This document shows positions 11,153-23,325 of a stretch of DNA of 64,000 bases, in pieces. A model generated the notes under the pieces. That model did not search any database. It saw only the letters and a list, made by a program, of their open reading frames with translations, and was not told the DNA's origin. Source of the stretch: Rhodamnia argentea. Lineage: Eukaryota; Streptophyta; Magnoliopsida; Myrtales; Myrtaceae. Each line of letters starts with the position of its first letter. Position 1 is the stretch's first letter. A program made the position numbers and the translations under genes. The stretch is taken from positions 22,437,294 through 22,501,293 of the forward strand of contig NC_063155.1 in NCBI RefSeq assembly GCF_020921035.1, given 5' to 3'.

Positions 11153-14100
11153 TCATATCTTAGAGGCATCTGCTGTAGCACGGCATAGGGCAATGGCCGT
11201 CTTTGAACCAGATGGCCGGCACAAATGTTTGCTTATGAATTCTCCAGCCACCATGAGCTTTGCGAGGTCCACATTGGTCTTCACGCCAAGCCCATTGAGC
11301 ATGTACACCACATCCTCCGTGGCAACGTTTCCTGTTGCTCCCTTCGCATAGGGACAACCGCCTAATCCCGCAACGGAGGAATCTACTGTGCTAATTCCCA
11401 TCTGTCAAAGTTAAGTGTAAGAAGCAGAAAACAAATATCATCTCGAGCACTAAGGTCTATCATAGGGCTAAACAGCAACAAACTCAGTAAGATATATCAT
11501 TCTGAGGTAATATTCAACCAAAAAAAATGACTGAGTAGTATTATGCTGGAAGAGGGTGAAATTACGCATCAAAATGAGAGGACTTTCCAATGTCCCCTTT
11601 TGAGAAACTTATTACGAGGATAAAACCAAAATTATTCAATCTGACCCGCATTATCGAAAATGAGCTGCAAAATGAAAAAAGGAGTGCAAGAAGATGCTTT
11701 AGAAACCGCAGCAGTCCAATTCAAGTGAACATATGTATACCGAGATGCTCCTGGTATCGCATTCCAATAGAGAAGTGGTTTTCCAAATTTAGGGAAAGGC
11801 CATAAAATTACAGGAAGATCCAAATTCAAAGAAAGCTCATGTTTGCTGGAAAGAAAACTCCTCATGCAAAGACAGCTTCCATTTTTTCCACAGACGGAAT
11901 GACAAACAGATTAAAGATAGAACCTAAGCCGCTTTAGGCCAGATATATGTGCATTCAAAGATCAAAGGCATGACAAAAGACGGTTTTTTAGCAACTTACT
12001 TGGAGGGATATCAAAATATTCGGGAGAGACTGCCCATAGGTGTCATGAAAGTGAACAGCAAGTTTGTCAGCTGGGACAACAGCCATTACAGCTTCAAGCA
12101 TTGGAACAACAGTTCCTGAAACACACATCAACAAAACAAGAAGATCAATGGAACGTTGAAATCACGTGGACTAATGCTTCAGACTCAAAGAGCGTGAATA
12201 AACCAAACTCCTTTTTATTTAAAAATTAGCTAAGATTACTAATATGAAAAACCAAAGAGCTTCACAAACTGTTATGTTCTCCAGAAATTGGATGTTACTC
12301 GGGGGATTACTATAAGGCATTTAACCAACTGAACAGTGTCCTCAACAAACACAGCGTCTTAATCAAAAAGCGAATTTTGAATATTCGGCGAGTAAAAAGA
12401 TAGAATGATTATGTGCTTTCATCGAAGCAGAGCGACGAAGGTAAGACAAATGGAAATAGCTAAAGTGAATAGTTGAAGGTTTTCAATACATGCCAAGAGC
12501 ACCAAATTATCACACTTTCATCTTCCTCCAATTTGCTTGTTGGAAAAGTACATCTTTGTTGATTGCTGGACTTAACTAAAACTCAAAACTCACTAACATC
12601 CCTAAAAGCTTTCTATCTAGATAAAACCCAGAGACTTCTCTTAAATTCATCATGTAACAAAAAGAAGTTTATCCTAGGAAAAAATTTCTACAGCTAAAAA
12701 ACGAGGACAAGTACTTGTCGCTTCTGAAAATTACCTGGAGTACCAACCCCAATCGTATCTCCGAGGGAAATTTCGAAGCAGCCCATTTCATATAGCTCTT
12801 TTGCGACATAAGCAACTTTTGAAGGTGCAATTGGTCCTTCTACTGGACATCCAATGGCACATGAGACATACCTGATGTTTTTCAAAAAGTTCATTCAATT
12901 GAACAGCCAAAGCCTGATGAAGTGAACTGCTGCAACATGTCATTGTAGATGAAAGGAATGATACAGTCACCCAAACAAACACAACATTAGGGATTGAGAG
13001 CATATATTAGCTCTGAAAAAATAAGTCTCACACTTAACAACAGGTTTATTAAGAAGACAGGATTTTAGGACAAAAGCTCGAGAACAGGAGTAAGTAGAAA
13101 ACCAAAGCGTTCCAAGAAGGGAATCACCAAAAATTCCAATTTAAGGGATTTGCTTTTATTATCGTCTAACCAACATAATTCACAGACAGCAAAATTTTCT
13201 TTGCTACACCAATTTGATACCAGAGTTTAGACTCTAGCAATCATATAAAGCTTCTTACGGTTGCATATTGTTTCAATAGTATAAAACAGGTGCAAGCATA
13301 TTGCTAGTGCTAGAGAACTGCTCACAACATCAGCACAGTTTAATATAATAAAGTTAATACTCTGTAGATCTGCACATTGTGCTTTGTGGCTTCTCACACA
13401 TACACATGAGAGAGAGCACTTACCCACGGACAGGGATTAAGAGCGCTTTAGCAGCTTGAGTAACGGCACGGTAACGTGCAAGACTCTCTTCAATGCTACA
13501 ATTGATGTTTGACTTCGAAAAGGACTCGGAAGCAGATGCAAACACTGCTACTTCCTTAGCACCAGCTGCTACAGCTGCTTGAAATCCCTGAAAGAAATGT
13601 GCTAATTAATATAGGACAAATATATATGACTCATCTTTTAATTCAAGTAGCATAGTGTTAAATAATTTCATGATTCTGTCCATGACTACCTACTTTCATA
13701 TTAGGAGTCAGAACAGGCAATCTGGCATCCTCCAAATTATGTACTGCTTCCATTACATCCTTTGCATCCGCCAGCTGAAACCAAGTTCACAGATCAGACC
13801 AATATAAATACGCTTTCACAAAGATGAGTAAGAAAGCTTCACAGAATTGAAAATCAATGAGCTATAAGCGTTTTGACTGATCTTCATTCCGAAGATGTAG
13901 GATAATAGGTAGGCATAACGGCTGAATGGAGATTATAGACTAACAAGCACCTAGAACTGCAGATAATATTGCAGTAATTCCTGAAATGAATAATGAGGCT
14001 CTCAACAAGGAACACTTTGAAATTATGGCATTACTTGGAATCGAGAAACCCACTAACCTGAGGAACCCATTTAGGTGATACAAAGCTTGTGGCTTCAACC

Positions 14101-15196
14101 ACGGGCAACCCACAGGACACTAATCTTCGTATCAATTCCACCTTAATTGCGGTAGGCACCGTATTTTTCTCATTCTGTAATCCATCTCTTGGACCAACTT
14201 CCACAATCTTCACAAACTTCGGAATACCTCTCAAAAACTGATCAAGCATGACGATGTTCAGATGACCAACACTTGACGATAGAAAGAAAGATTCTCTTGA
14301 GCTTAGATGGTAAAAGAAATTATAAGCATGTGGGTGGCCAGTAGATCACCTTGTTTGATGTGGTGCGCATGCTTTTTTCATCACACTTGGATCTATACTG
14401 ATGGTCCAGGAAGTACCGGGAAGCGCATAGGCTCCCAGCCACCGAGTCGTTCCTGCCTCCATTTGAAGATCGGGTGTAGGAGTCGTTTTTGGACCCATTT
14501 CGGGTATGACTTCTCCATGGGAATGAATCTTCTGTAAACTCATCATAATCGTTGCTGAATGGAAGAAGAAGAAGGAGTCAGCTTTCGATCTCAGGTACCT
14601 ATTTTATAAAGAATGACTATCCCAAATTTCAACAGGATTTTCTTCCCAAATTTCCCAAATAGTAGGTGTTTTTTCTTCCTTCACGATTGATACTCCCAAG
14701 CCATTAAAATCATGATTCCACTCCAGCATGAACTATTCTAGGCTCCTTAGATGTTTCCTAAAATACAGGAATGCACTTCTCACTCTCAAATACCGAAAAG
14801 AGGACTTGGGGGCCGCACTAATTCATTGCTCATGATCTAATTTTTGTTAAGCCCTCACCAAGCCCAAAAAGGAAAAGGAAGAAGTTACAAACCCTTCAAA
14901 TCCAAGCAAGTCATTTCCTAAATCCATTAAAAGGTTCCTGGTTAAATCTCATTCCTGATAAGAACATACAGAAGAAACAGAGAAGACAGCTTAATCTTGT
15001 AGGTCATCTTCAGCAATTCAAAAGAATACCTGCAACTGTTTGATGAGCTACAATCCCTTCCTTCGATCCAGCAACTCCCCATTCCCATATCATCCATTCT
15101 TGGTCGACACGCACCGGATGAGAACCTCTGAATCCTATCAATAGTACTCATGCTGGGCAACTTGTCAAGACCAAGTGGTTCCTCCAAACTCGACAT
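11153..15196 (-). CDS. HMGCL: Hydroxymethylglutaryl-CoA lyase
   Basis: Eight minus-strand exons: 15196-15030, 14554-14350, 14237-14058, 13774-13694, 13587-13424, 12871-12735, 12115-12000 and 11401-11153. All joins are GT-AG and in frame, giving 432 residues. The enzyme splits HMG-CoA into acetyl-CoA and acetoacetate, the last step of mitochondrial leucine degradation. The TIM-barrel domain starts about residue 129. It has GPRDGLQNE with metal ligand Asp142, [13 protein letters not shown], the metal-binding His pair in VHFHDTYG (His333, His335), and the family active-site signature [11 protein letters not shown] with catalytic Cys366. It ends ADASKI, with no peroxisomal signal. Residues 1-124 form an extra N-terminal region (starting [16 protein letters not shown]) absent from animal enzymes but, as I recall, present in plant ones. 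It does not look like a classical amphipathic presequence, so targeting is uncertain. Confidence 0.96.
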
Positions 15197-15822
15197 TGCG
15201 AAAATGGGTACAAAAATAGTTGGAAATCCTGCATAATGATTACAAGTATCAGATACATCTGAACCATTAGTACACCGGATTCCAGTTTGGGCAATGCAGT
15301 TTCAGCACTTGAAGTTAACAGCCAGATTAGAGGACATATTGTTCGGCTTACCAAGACAACAGAGCTGGACAACACAAATATCAGCTACTCAATACATTGA
15401 GTTCACATCTATGCTCCGTAAGCATCAAACCTCATGACGAATATGTCATTGAATCTAAGCCACCACTACAGAATTAATGCTCACAGATCAAAGTATAGAA
15501 ACTTTCTAGTGCGACGGCATTGCTGTGAAACATAAACTCCTTGACCACTAATGTGGCAAACCATGTTTACATAGATGGTGTTCAGACATTTCTTTTGTAA
15601 AGACTTAGGTTCCTGCTTCCTCTGTAAATGCAGCAATTCATTGAGACATGACTGCAAGTGACATGACCAAAAAAAAAGAACAGGAGCATCTAAAAGTAGC
15701 AACGCAGCATTCACCAATATGACTTCTGAGCTACAACAGAACGGATCAGACATTGCTCCTAAGACTCAAGGTTTGCTCAAAAGGATCACTAAAACCCGCC
15801 AAATTGGACTGATTTAAGAGCA

Positions 15823-15952
15823 TTGTTTTTCACTTATTACTTTAGCTTCCAAGCGTGGGTCACAAAGCCCCAACTAGCAATTCGCTCTTGTTTTTCACTT
15901 ATCACTTTAGCTTCCAAGGGTGGATTACAAAGCCCCAACCCGCAATTCGCTC
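15823..15952. repeat. 65-bp tandem duplication
   Basis: The segment beginning ttgtttttcacttat at 15823 recurs at 15888. Both units contain agcttccaag, cacaaagcc or tacaaagcc, and gcaattcgctct, with a few mismatches. The period is 65 bases. It lies 0.6-0.8 kb upstream of the HMG-CoA lyase ATG, possibly in its promoter or leader. Confidence 0.85.
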
Positions 15953-16329
15953 TCTATTAACATACGCTTCTTTTACTTTCTCATCCCTCAACAGAGCAAG
16001 CAGAAGTTCACAGACAACAAACCAAAGAGAACCCAAATCAAAAGCAGAAAAGACCAAGAAAAGTACCAAATCAAAACGAGGCAGAGCTAGGGTTTCTGCT
16101 GGAAATCTAGGAACCCCAGAAAAAAAAAGATCGAATTTTTCCGGGGACCCAGTCAAGAGGACTCGGAAAGAGGAAAGAAGAGTTCCTAAACTCTTGGTGG
16201 GGCGTGGTGTTAGATGGAAGAAGAAGAAGAAGCAGATGAAGAAGAATAGAAGGTCAAGAAACGTGACGGAGTCGTTCAAAACAGCCTTTTCGTTTGGGTT
16301 TGGTGGAAGATGTTAATCTGGGAATGGCC

Positions 16330-16360
<31 letters not shown>

Positions 16361-18529
16361 GTGTAGAGAGAGAATTAATTCTTGAGCGTGCGCGTCAGAA
16401 AGAGAGGCAGAGAGACAAGAATTGAATCGCCCGGAACACAGAAGGTGGGAAAGATGGTGGGAGAAGGGTGGTAGGTAGTTTTCCGTTGGCAGTTGGCCTC
16501 TCTTTCTCTCTCCACAAATTCTTTCTTTCTTTCTTTCTTTTGAATTCTTTAATGAAGTTGGCTCTCTTTCTCTCTCCACAAATTTTTTTTTTGTATTAAT
16601 TTTTCAATTTGATATGTTTGACTTCCTCTCCGTTTCTTTTTCAATTCCTGTTGGTACAAATTTGTTTGTCCGACCGGCACAATTCTGGAGCTTTTTCAAC
16701 AAGATGAGAACTTTCGTGTTCGCATTTTGTAAAAAGAATGTCTTAGGAATTTTTGTAAAGTGATGTATTAAGAAGATTTTATAATTTTCGAAACATCGAT
16801 CGTTCTCATATTACACACAATCAACGTCTTGAAAGTAGTTAGGATTGTTATGAATAAACTCAACGAAGATCGGAATGAGCTTGTGTGAGCAAGCGCCAAG
16901 ACCGAGAGCTTCAGGTGGCCATGCAAGCATTGTTATAGACTTGTAGGTTTGCCATAGGAGACTTGCCATAGGAGACTAGGTCCCAATCTGGAACACATTG
17001 GGCCACCCCACCTTGATTTAGACTAATATGAGGCAGCCACCGTCGCCGACCTCAAGTCCGACTTAGAGGCGGCAGAGGGCTAGGGCAAGGGTGGTGGTTG
17101 GTCGGTGATAGGATAAGAGAGAGACGATGGAGGATGGAGAGAATTATATGTTAGCGTTTTTGGATTTGATTTTTGAGCATGAACAATTCGAAAAGAAAAA
17201 AAAGTGGCAACTTCTGTAAATAAGAGCGGTCGTAAGAATGCAAAGTGATACAGAGAATGACAAAACTCGAAATACAAGTTATGAGTTTCAAAAGTGTGAA
17301 TGACATTTGACTCCATGACAATAGTCATATACGCAAAGAAATTTTTTTTATAAAATCTCTTAAATTGCTTCTATGGTTCTTTCTTTCAATGCACGAAAAA
17401 TACGCGAAATGTATGTTTTGTTTTTTCGATTTCCAATCATGAGAAGTCTTTGGAAGTTTTATTTTTTCGATTTCCAATCACAAGAAGTCCCTGGCCTAAA
17501 AAATAGAATGAGAAGTTCACCCTTTAGATAATATGCAACACAATTCATGAACTTCGGAGATTTAACGCGTGTTTTCATTTTTTAGCTATTACCCAAAAAA
17601 GAAAAGAAAAAGGTAATTCGATCAAGTCGTTTCTTTAAATTAATCGAAGAGAATTACATCTAGTTGGATTCCGTTGACCAGGGGCAAAACGTGTTCGTGT
17701 GGGAATTCACATGTTACAGAGACAGCGATCCTGGAATGGAATCTTCCAGGATCCCTATGCGATGTCCTAATTTTTTGGAGTTTTCTGGCTCCTAGGTGGT
17801 AAGTTTCACGCCGGGCCTATCGCTCTTGCCCGGTGGACGAGACTGGTAGGTCCTTCTTCCTAGTTTTGATCGAAGCTACCACTACCAGCCATCATTTCCT
17901 CTAGGTGAGTCGAAAATTATCGAGAGGAAATGAAAAACCTGAAATTTGAAACTAGACCAAGTTTCACAAATTGAAAAACCTATTTCAATAGGTAAATTTC
18001 AAATTTCAAATTTTATGTGGATGAAATCCATAATGATTTTCTTGTGATTTTCTTAATACATGTCTCTCTGTAATTCCACGACATTCCGTAACGTCGGATG
18101 ATAAATTACTAGTGTAAATTTTCATTTTCGACAATATTTTTTATTGAAATTTTTATTTTGTTAATATTTCATATTTATTCGTGAATTTAAATATGATATG
18201 TAATTAGTAAATTACAGCAACAAAGAATGCTCTTTAAATATCATAATTTACTATAATTATTTAATTAAAAATATATGTGAAACCTATTTAGATCCTAAAA
18301 ACTCGTGACAAAGTAAGTTTCAAGTGTCAGATATGCAGAATGGGTTTTATGTGTGCGTGTGGAAGGAGCCGTCCTACCACGAGTGGTTCTAGAAGCTGCC
18401 GCGTCCCCCGTTCAATCAAAACCGATGGACGTCGGGGAAGACGGAGACGGTGGAAGCAGAAGCCGACAGGTGTGCGAACGTGCGCGCTACTGTCGAAACA
18501 GGGCCCCACTTTGACATGGACTCCGTTCC

Positions 18530-18860
18530 CAACAACCCGCACGGAGTTTTCTTCTGCTTATGTGACGATCCTCAATTTTTTTTTTTAAATTATTACTCCA
18601 TTTCATGGAGGTTTTGCTCGAGAAGACAGATGATTAAAAATTCGTTAAACCGTCGGAACAGAGTAATGACGCGCTCTCCAGAAAACACGGGCAGAAAGCA
18701 AGCTGTCGGCCTCGTCATTTTGACAAAAGTTCAGAGTGATTTGGAGCGAATTCAGACCGTGAAGACGAATTGTTTTCCCATATCCAAATTCTGTGACGCC
18801 AAATTTTTGCTGAGAAACGAACCTGTTCCCATAGACTTAAGAGACGTACCAATGCCACTA
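18530..18860. repeat. Downstream flank duplicated near 24.86-25.38 kb
   Basis: Blocks such as gagttttcttctgctt, atggaggttttgctcg, attcagaccgtgaagac and gaacctgttcccata occur here in order. They recur in the same order at about 24865, 25265, 25289 and 25361, separated there by inserted DNA. This extends the MOC1 duplication beyond the gene. Confidence 0.75.
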
Positions 18861-19557
18861 ATTCTTTCCGTCTCGAATTAGGCATACATCGTGAGCCTTC
18901 CGTTCCTGAGCAGCTACCGACTTCCGAACCTTGTACAGTGTCTAACGTGGGCTAAAATTCGCGTGGAGCTGTCTTGAGCGATGTGTCCAAATCATAGAAA
19001 AAGCCGTGGTCGTTGGCATCATCAATGCAGAGAGATCAAAATAATCGTTCGGGCATGTCTTTGACAGATGGGTGGTTTCTGTGCAGCAGCTTTCTAGTTG
19101 GTTTTAGTTGTCCGTGCGTGCTCCTACGAAAGCCCGTGAATCTGCAGATGGGCTTTGAGTTGTTCACCAACCCAACAGCCCATTCACCGCCAATTCCGGG
19201 ATCTATAATCTACCTGTCCCAGGCACTGGCTCTCCTCCTCGTGCATGAGCCATGAACTGAAAGCCTCAAGCAGCTTCTCTACCACGCTGGCCTGTTACAA
19301 ATGAGAAATTGCTATGGACATCTACATCCTGGGGGCGGACTCGAGTCCGTCGATGCGTTCGACCGGCTTTCTGGAACCGACCTTCATCTACTCTTTACGG
19401 TCTTTCACCTCCCCATTGGTGTGGAAGTCTGGAGCTTCTTATATCATGCGCTGATGAAGCTTCTGACTGGCGGAATACCTCAACAGGACTCATCCGCTTG
19501 CTCGTCCAAGTATTCTTTGAGATTAGGGTTCTCCCAGGAAAAATGAATTGCAGAAGA

Positions 19558-22500
19558 TCAAAACAAATGGAGCGACGAAGAGACCACTTCCTCAACAATA
19601 CACGATGAATTTGACTTCAACTTCAAGCCTTTCCCATAGGCGGCAATAAGAAGAGCCTCAGCTCTACCTGCACCGCGGCAAATCAAGAGAATATTTGAGA
19701 CAGACCCAATCATACTTAGTAGATTGGAGCATCTCAATCCACTCAATTAATCTTGGCTATTGGAAAGTGACTACTAGTGTTTTATCGCAACAGCTTTTGG
19801 CAGAAACAAATTTGTCCAACGGCGGCAGAGGCTAGATAAGCTTTCCTATGTTTCAAATTATGCAAGAACGCTATGTCCATAAATGCACGGTCCCTGGCTC
19901 CATCAAAGTGATGATTACGAATAAATTCCCATGTGGCATATCTTTGAGAACATTCCTATCACTCAACGCAGTAATATGATGCTAAAATTGTAGGGCACAA
20001 CCAAAAAGAAAACAAGAAAATAAGGAAAAGATCAATTACCATGGTCTTTCTTCCTTTTAAGTTGATCATCCAAAGAAGGAAACAAACTTGATGCAACCCT
20101 CCGACTGTCATCCTGTTCCAATCAGCATCTCCAAGGTGAACATACCAACTCAACATCTCAATAAAATAAAACGCAGCAATACTTTCAGGTGATTATCACG
20201 AAAATATACTCAGTCCAGAAGACAAAGCAATGGTGAGGGAGACAGAATAGTCCAAAGTCATGGGAGTATTGATTCACTGTTGGAGTTCTACATAATACAG
20301 CAATCCATCCACAGGGGCTACAGCTAGTATGAGCCACAATTCCATCCATATAAAACATGGAACACCAAGGTTCCGTTTGTTTTGTGGAAAATGAGTGATC
20401 TGGAAAGCCATCATTTTCAGGAAATTCCAGATCACTCATTTTCCGTGATCTCTTCCGCAAAACAAAAAAAAGAAAGGGGGGGGGGACGGTGGTGGTGGTG
20501 GGTGGTGGTGGTTTGGAAGGTGTGGCCCTTTCTCACAAGATAATAAACTTAACTGGCAGAAAGATTTATTTGTCAAAACCTGGAACACCAAACTAGAACC
20601 CTCGTGTAAGGAAAAGGACAGTTTTTCGCAGGCTTAACTTCCCAAAACAAAACTAGCATGTAATTTTATATCAGTGATTGAGTTGAAACCAAACCTACCT
20701 TTGTGAAGGCACTCCCAGAGAGCTCAAATACATTTTTCCACAGTGAAGATGCAACTGGAACCACGGAAAATCCCGACGAAACCAAGATTCCAATCCACAA
20801 GCCATATCCAAAACCTCCACTCCACCATCCCTGAAAAGCATATGAAGAGAATCCTTAAGAAAAATCGCCTTACTCCTCTATGCCTAAACAACAGTCACTC
20901 CAACAACATTGCCATTATGAACCGAGACAATTCAAGAGGAATTTCAGATAAATAGACATCAAAAACAACTCAGAATAAGGGCATGCCCTAGATTAGAAAG
21001 ATACAAACTTATTGGAAGGATTGGCACACATCCCTTCTCCAAATAAAGACATGCAACTTGCTTACAGTGAAGAACTTCACAATTTTTTACAAACTCAAAG
21101 CCCTAGAGAATTGGGCCCAAACAAAAAGCGCTATAGAATGAATTACTCAATTACGGATAACTCTTAATCAAATTGAAAGAGCATCTTTAATATGTATTTT
21201 TTTCAAATCTTTAATGCAGACTTCCTTGCACTGAGCAATGAAGCCCTATACTTCATGTGAATGATCCCAAATGTCAAGACATGAGACATGGTCAGTACAT
21301 AATAGTTCAATTCGACTCTTCTCTCACGATGTAGATGTAGCCACATGAGAAGAATGAAAGAAGAGAGATGATATCTGGTGAGTAGGCACATAAACATCTA
21401 AAAAAGATCAGAAAATCAATTTTATTCAAACGAACCTGTTTACCATCATTAGGAAATGGAATAGACTGTTCTATGTATGCCTTTGTCCCTAATTTAAGAA
21501 GCTCCAAAAGTCAGTGACCTTCAATTAAAAGGGATAACAATATATATAGGAAAATGAATGTGCTCCTTTCTGATGGCTTGACATGAAACTCATGATGTTA
21601 TGGGATAAAGGACATAAGTGATGCATTTTTGTATTGATTTCTTAGCACCAAAACAGGAGAAACATGATCAACCCAGAAATTGCACTCCCAGAGTGATTTC
21701 AAGACCAACAATGCAAGCTAAAGATACTCAATTCAGATAGATCTAGCCACCATGCAAGTGGAAGCATAAATAAAAGCTCATATGCATTTCCAACCATTCC
21801 AATCCGCCTCCCAGCAGTTTGCATTCTTATTCATAGTGTACGAAGTCCTATAGATCAAGCAGATTTAAAATGAGGATAACCTTTACCAACAACAACATAA
21901 AGCATAGTAGGACAAGTTAACTACCATAACACCCAAAAAGCTGACACAACAGGGTACAACTTGATCTTTTACATGACAAAACGAACAGTGAGATGCAGGA
22001 TTCACTGACAAAAGAAAGTGAAACGCAGGATTGAACTTCAAAAAAGTACCAATTGGAGCATCCAAGCTCCGAAGCAACTGAACAATAGACTTGGGATCCA
22101 ATCGCCTTCGAGTTCTTTTACCAACCAGTATTGGAACAGCGGGAGAATCAAACACCTATACCAATTAAATTTTCTAGCTTAAGAACAAGGATCTTGCAAT
22201 CCTAGCAGATAAGAATGCCAATAACAACATGAGTAACAGAACCAAGGGATGAATCAAGTACTGAAATATGTTCACCAGATCAGTATAAGTTTGAAGAAGT
22301 CATGATCAAGTGCAGTCTCTATCTCTAGACTAGGAAGGCAAATTATGCATGTTTTGAAGCTAAGGAATTGCATATAAAATGGAATAACAAAGTCGATCAG
22401 GTAGGTAAAATCATTGTGTAGTTGACAGCTTCTAATATATTGCCCCATTACTTCTACTCTAAAGCTTATTATCAGTAGGCTCCACAGAAACACCATGCCT

Positions 22501-23325
22501 CCTACAGGAGGCTTTTCGCACATCCTTCACAATACTGCTTCGACCAATCGCCAACAAAAACAGCACCCCCTTCCTTTCTTGGATAATGGAGGGGCCATTC
22601 CAGTAAGACGAGTCTTCTCAAATACCTAATAACTTCAAATTTAATGTCTAATTGTAAACTCGAAAACCTGATGTTACAACCCAAATTCCAGAGAAAAACC
22701 CAATATTGTCCATATATCAAACACCTAGGAACTCAAAAAGCACTCTATTACGCGGCCAAAACAAAATAGCTAGATTGACTACATACTCAGCTGCACATTC
22801 AAATTGGCACCCAGTAATTTGAGAAAAGAACTTAACACGCACAAAAGAGCGCAACGAAAAAGGCCATCCACAATCCCAAACCTGAGCTGAAAACCCGGAC
22901 TTGTCGGGTTTCAAGAGCGCCAATGCACCCGAGAGATCCGGATCGATGCCGATAACCCAATCCAAGCCCAAACTATCTCCATCACAATCTACCCACCCAG
23001 AACTAGCGGCAACAGGGCAAGTGAGCGAGTCCAACCACCTCTGCTTCAGCTGAGCATCGGGGGACTTACCCTTAACCTTAATTCTCCCATTCCCATTTCC
23101 ACGAACGCCCTCTTTCCTCAAATCAGGACTCTGCGAACTCGGCGCATCCAAAATCGGAACTTGAGCCTGATTTGCAGCAAGAGTGGAAGAACAGAAGAGG
23201 GAGGTGAAGCGAGACCCAGCGAAGGAGACTTTGGGTCTGAGAGCGAAGTGGAGCGGGTTCATGAGATGGCTCTGGAACTGGATGGCTTCTTGTTGGTGGC
23301 GAGGCTTGATTTGGATGGCGTCCAT
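19558..23325 (-). CDS. MOC1: Chloroplast Holliday-junction resolvase MOC1, copy 1
   Basis: Six minus-strand exons: 23325-22882, 22155-22050, 21488-21436, 20830-20699, 20112-20040 and 19667-19558. All joins are GT-AG and in frame, giving 305 residues. MOC1 is a RuvC-fold endonuclease that cleaves four-way junctions so that chloroplast nucleoids can segregate. Residues 1 to about 120 are a Ser/Lys-rich transit peptide plus linker. The catalytic domain starts at [17 protein letters not shown]. Likely acidic metal ligands, by analogy with RuvC, are Asp128 (GIDPD), Glu190 (YIEQS), and the Asp268/Glu273 region ([16 protein letters not shown]). Other family hallmarks are GKRTRRRLD and [17 protein letters not shown], the latter crossing a splice junction. 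The protein ends [11 protein letters not shown]. The start is the first ATG in frame; the longer open frame begins at TTG. No inactivating change is visible. Confidence 0.95.
20371..20466. mobile_element. Hairpin MITE in MOC1 copy 1 intron
   Basis: A perfect 20-bp inverted repeat, ggaaaatgagtgatctggaa at 20386-20405 and its reverse complement at 20425-20444, is flanked by imperfect outer arms (ttccgtttgttttg / cgcaaaacaaa). It lies in the intron between exons 4 and 5. The same element is in copy 2 at 28333-28434, so it was probably present before the duplication. Confidence 0.75.
20475..20513. repeat. G-run plus (GGT)n expansion unique to copy 1
   Basis: A run of about ten G is followed by repeated GGT units at the 3' edge of the hairpin element. 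Copy 2 lacks it, so it arose in copy 1 after duplication. Confidence 0.8.

Larger units (their letters stand above)
15197..19557. other. Intergenic region upstream of HMG-CoA lyase
   Basis: The first kilobase (to about 16.4 kb) probably contains the HMG-CoA lyase leader and promoter. It includes a 65-bp tandem duplication and a CTTT-rich stretch near 16520-16540. The rest, to 18.5 kb, is AT-rich with no recognisable gene. From about 18.53 kb the sequence is the downstream flank of the first MOC1 copy and recurs near 24.86-25.38 and 26.8 kb. Confidence 0.5.
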
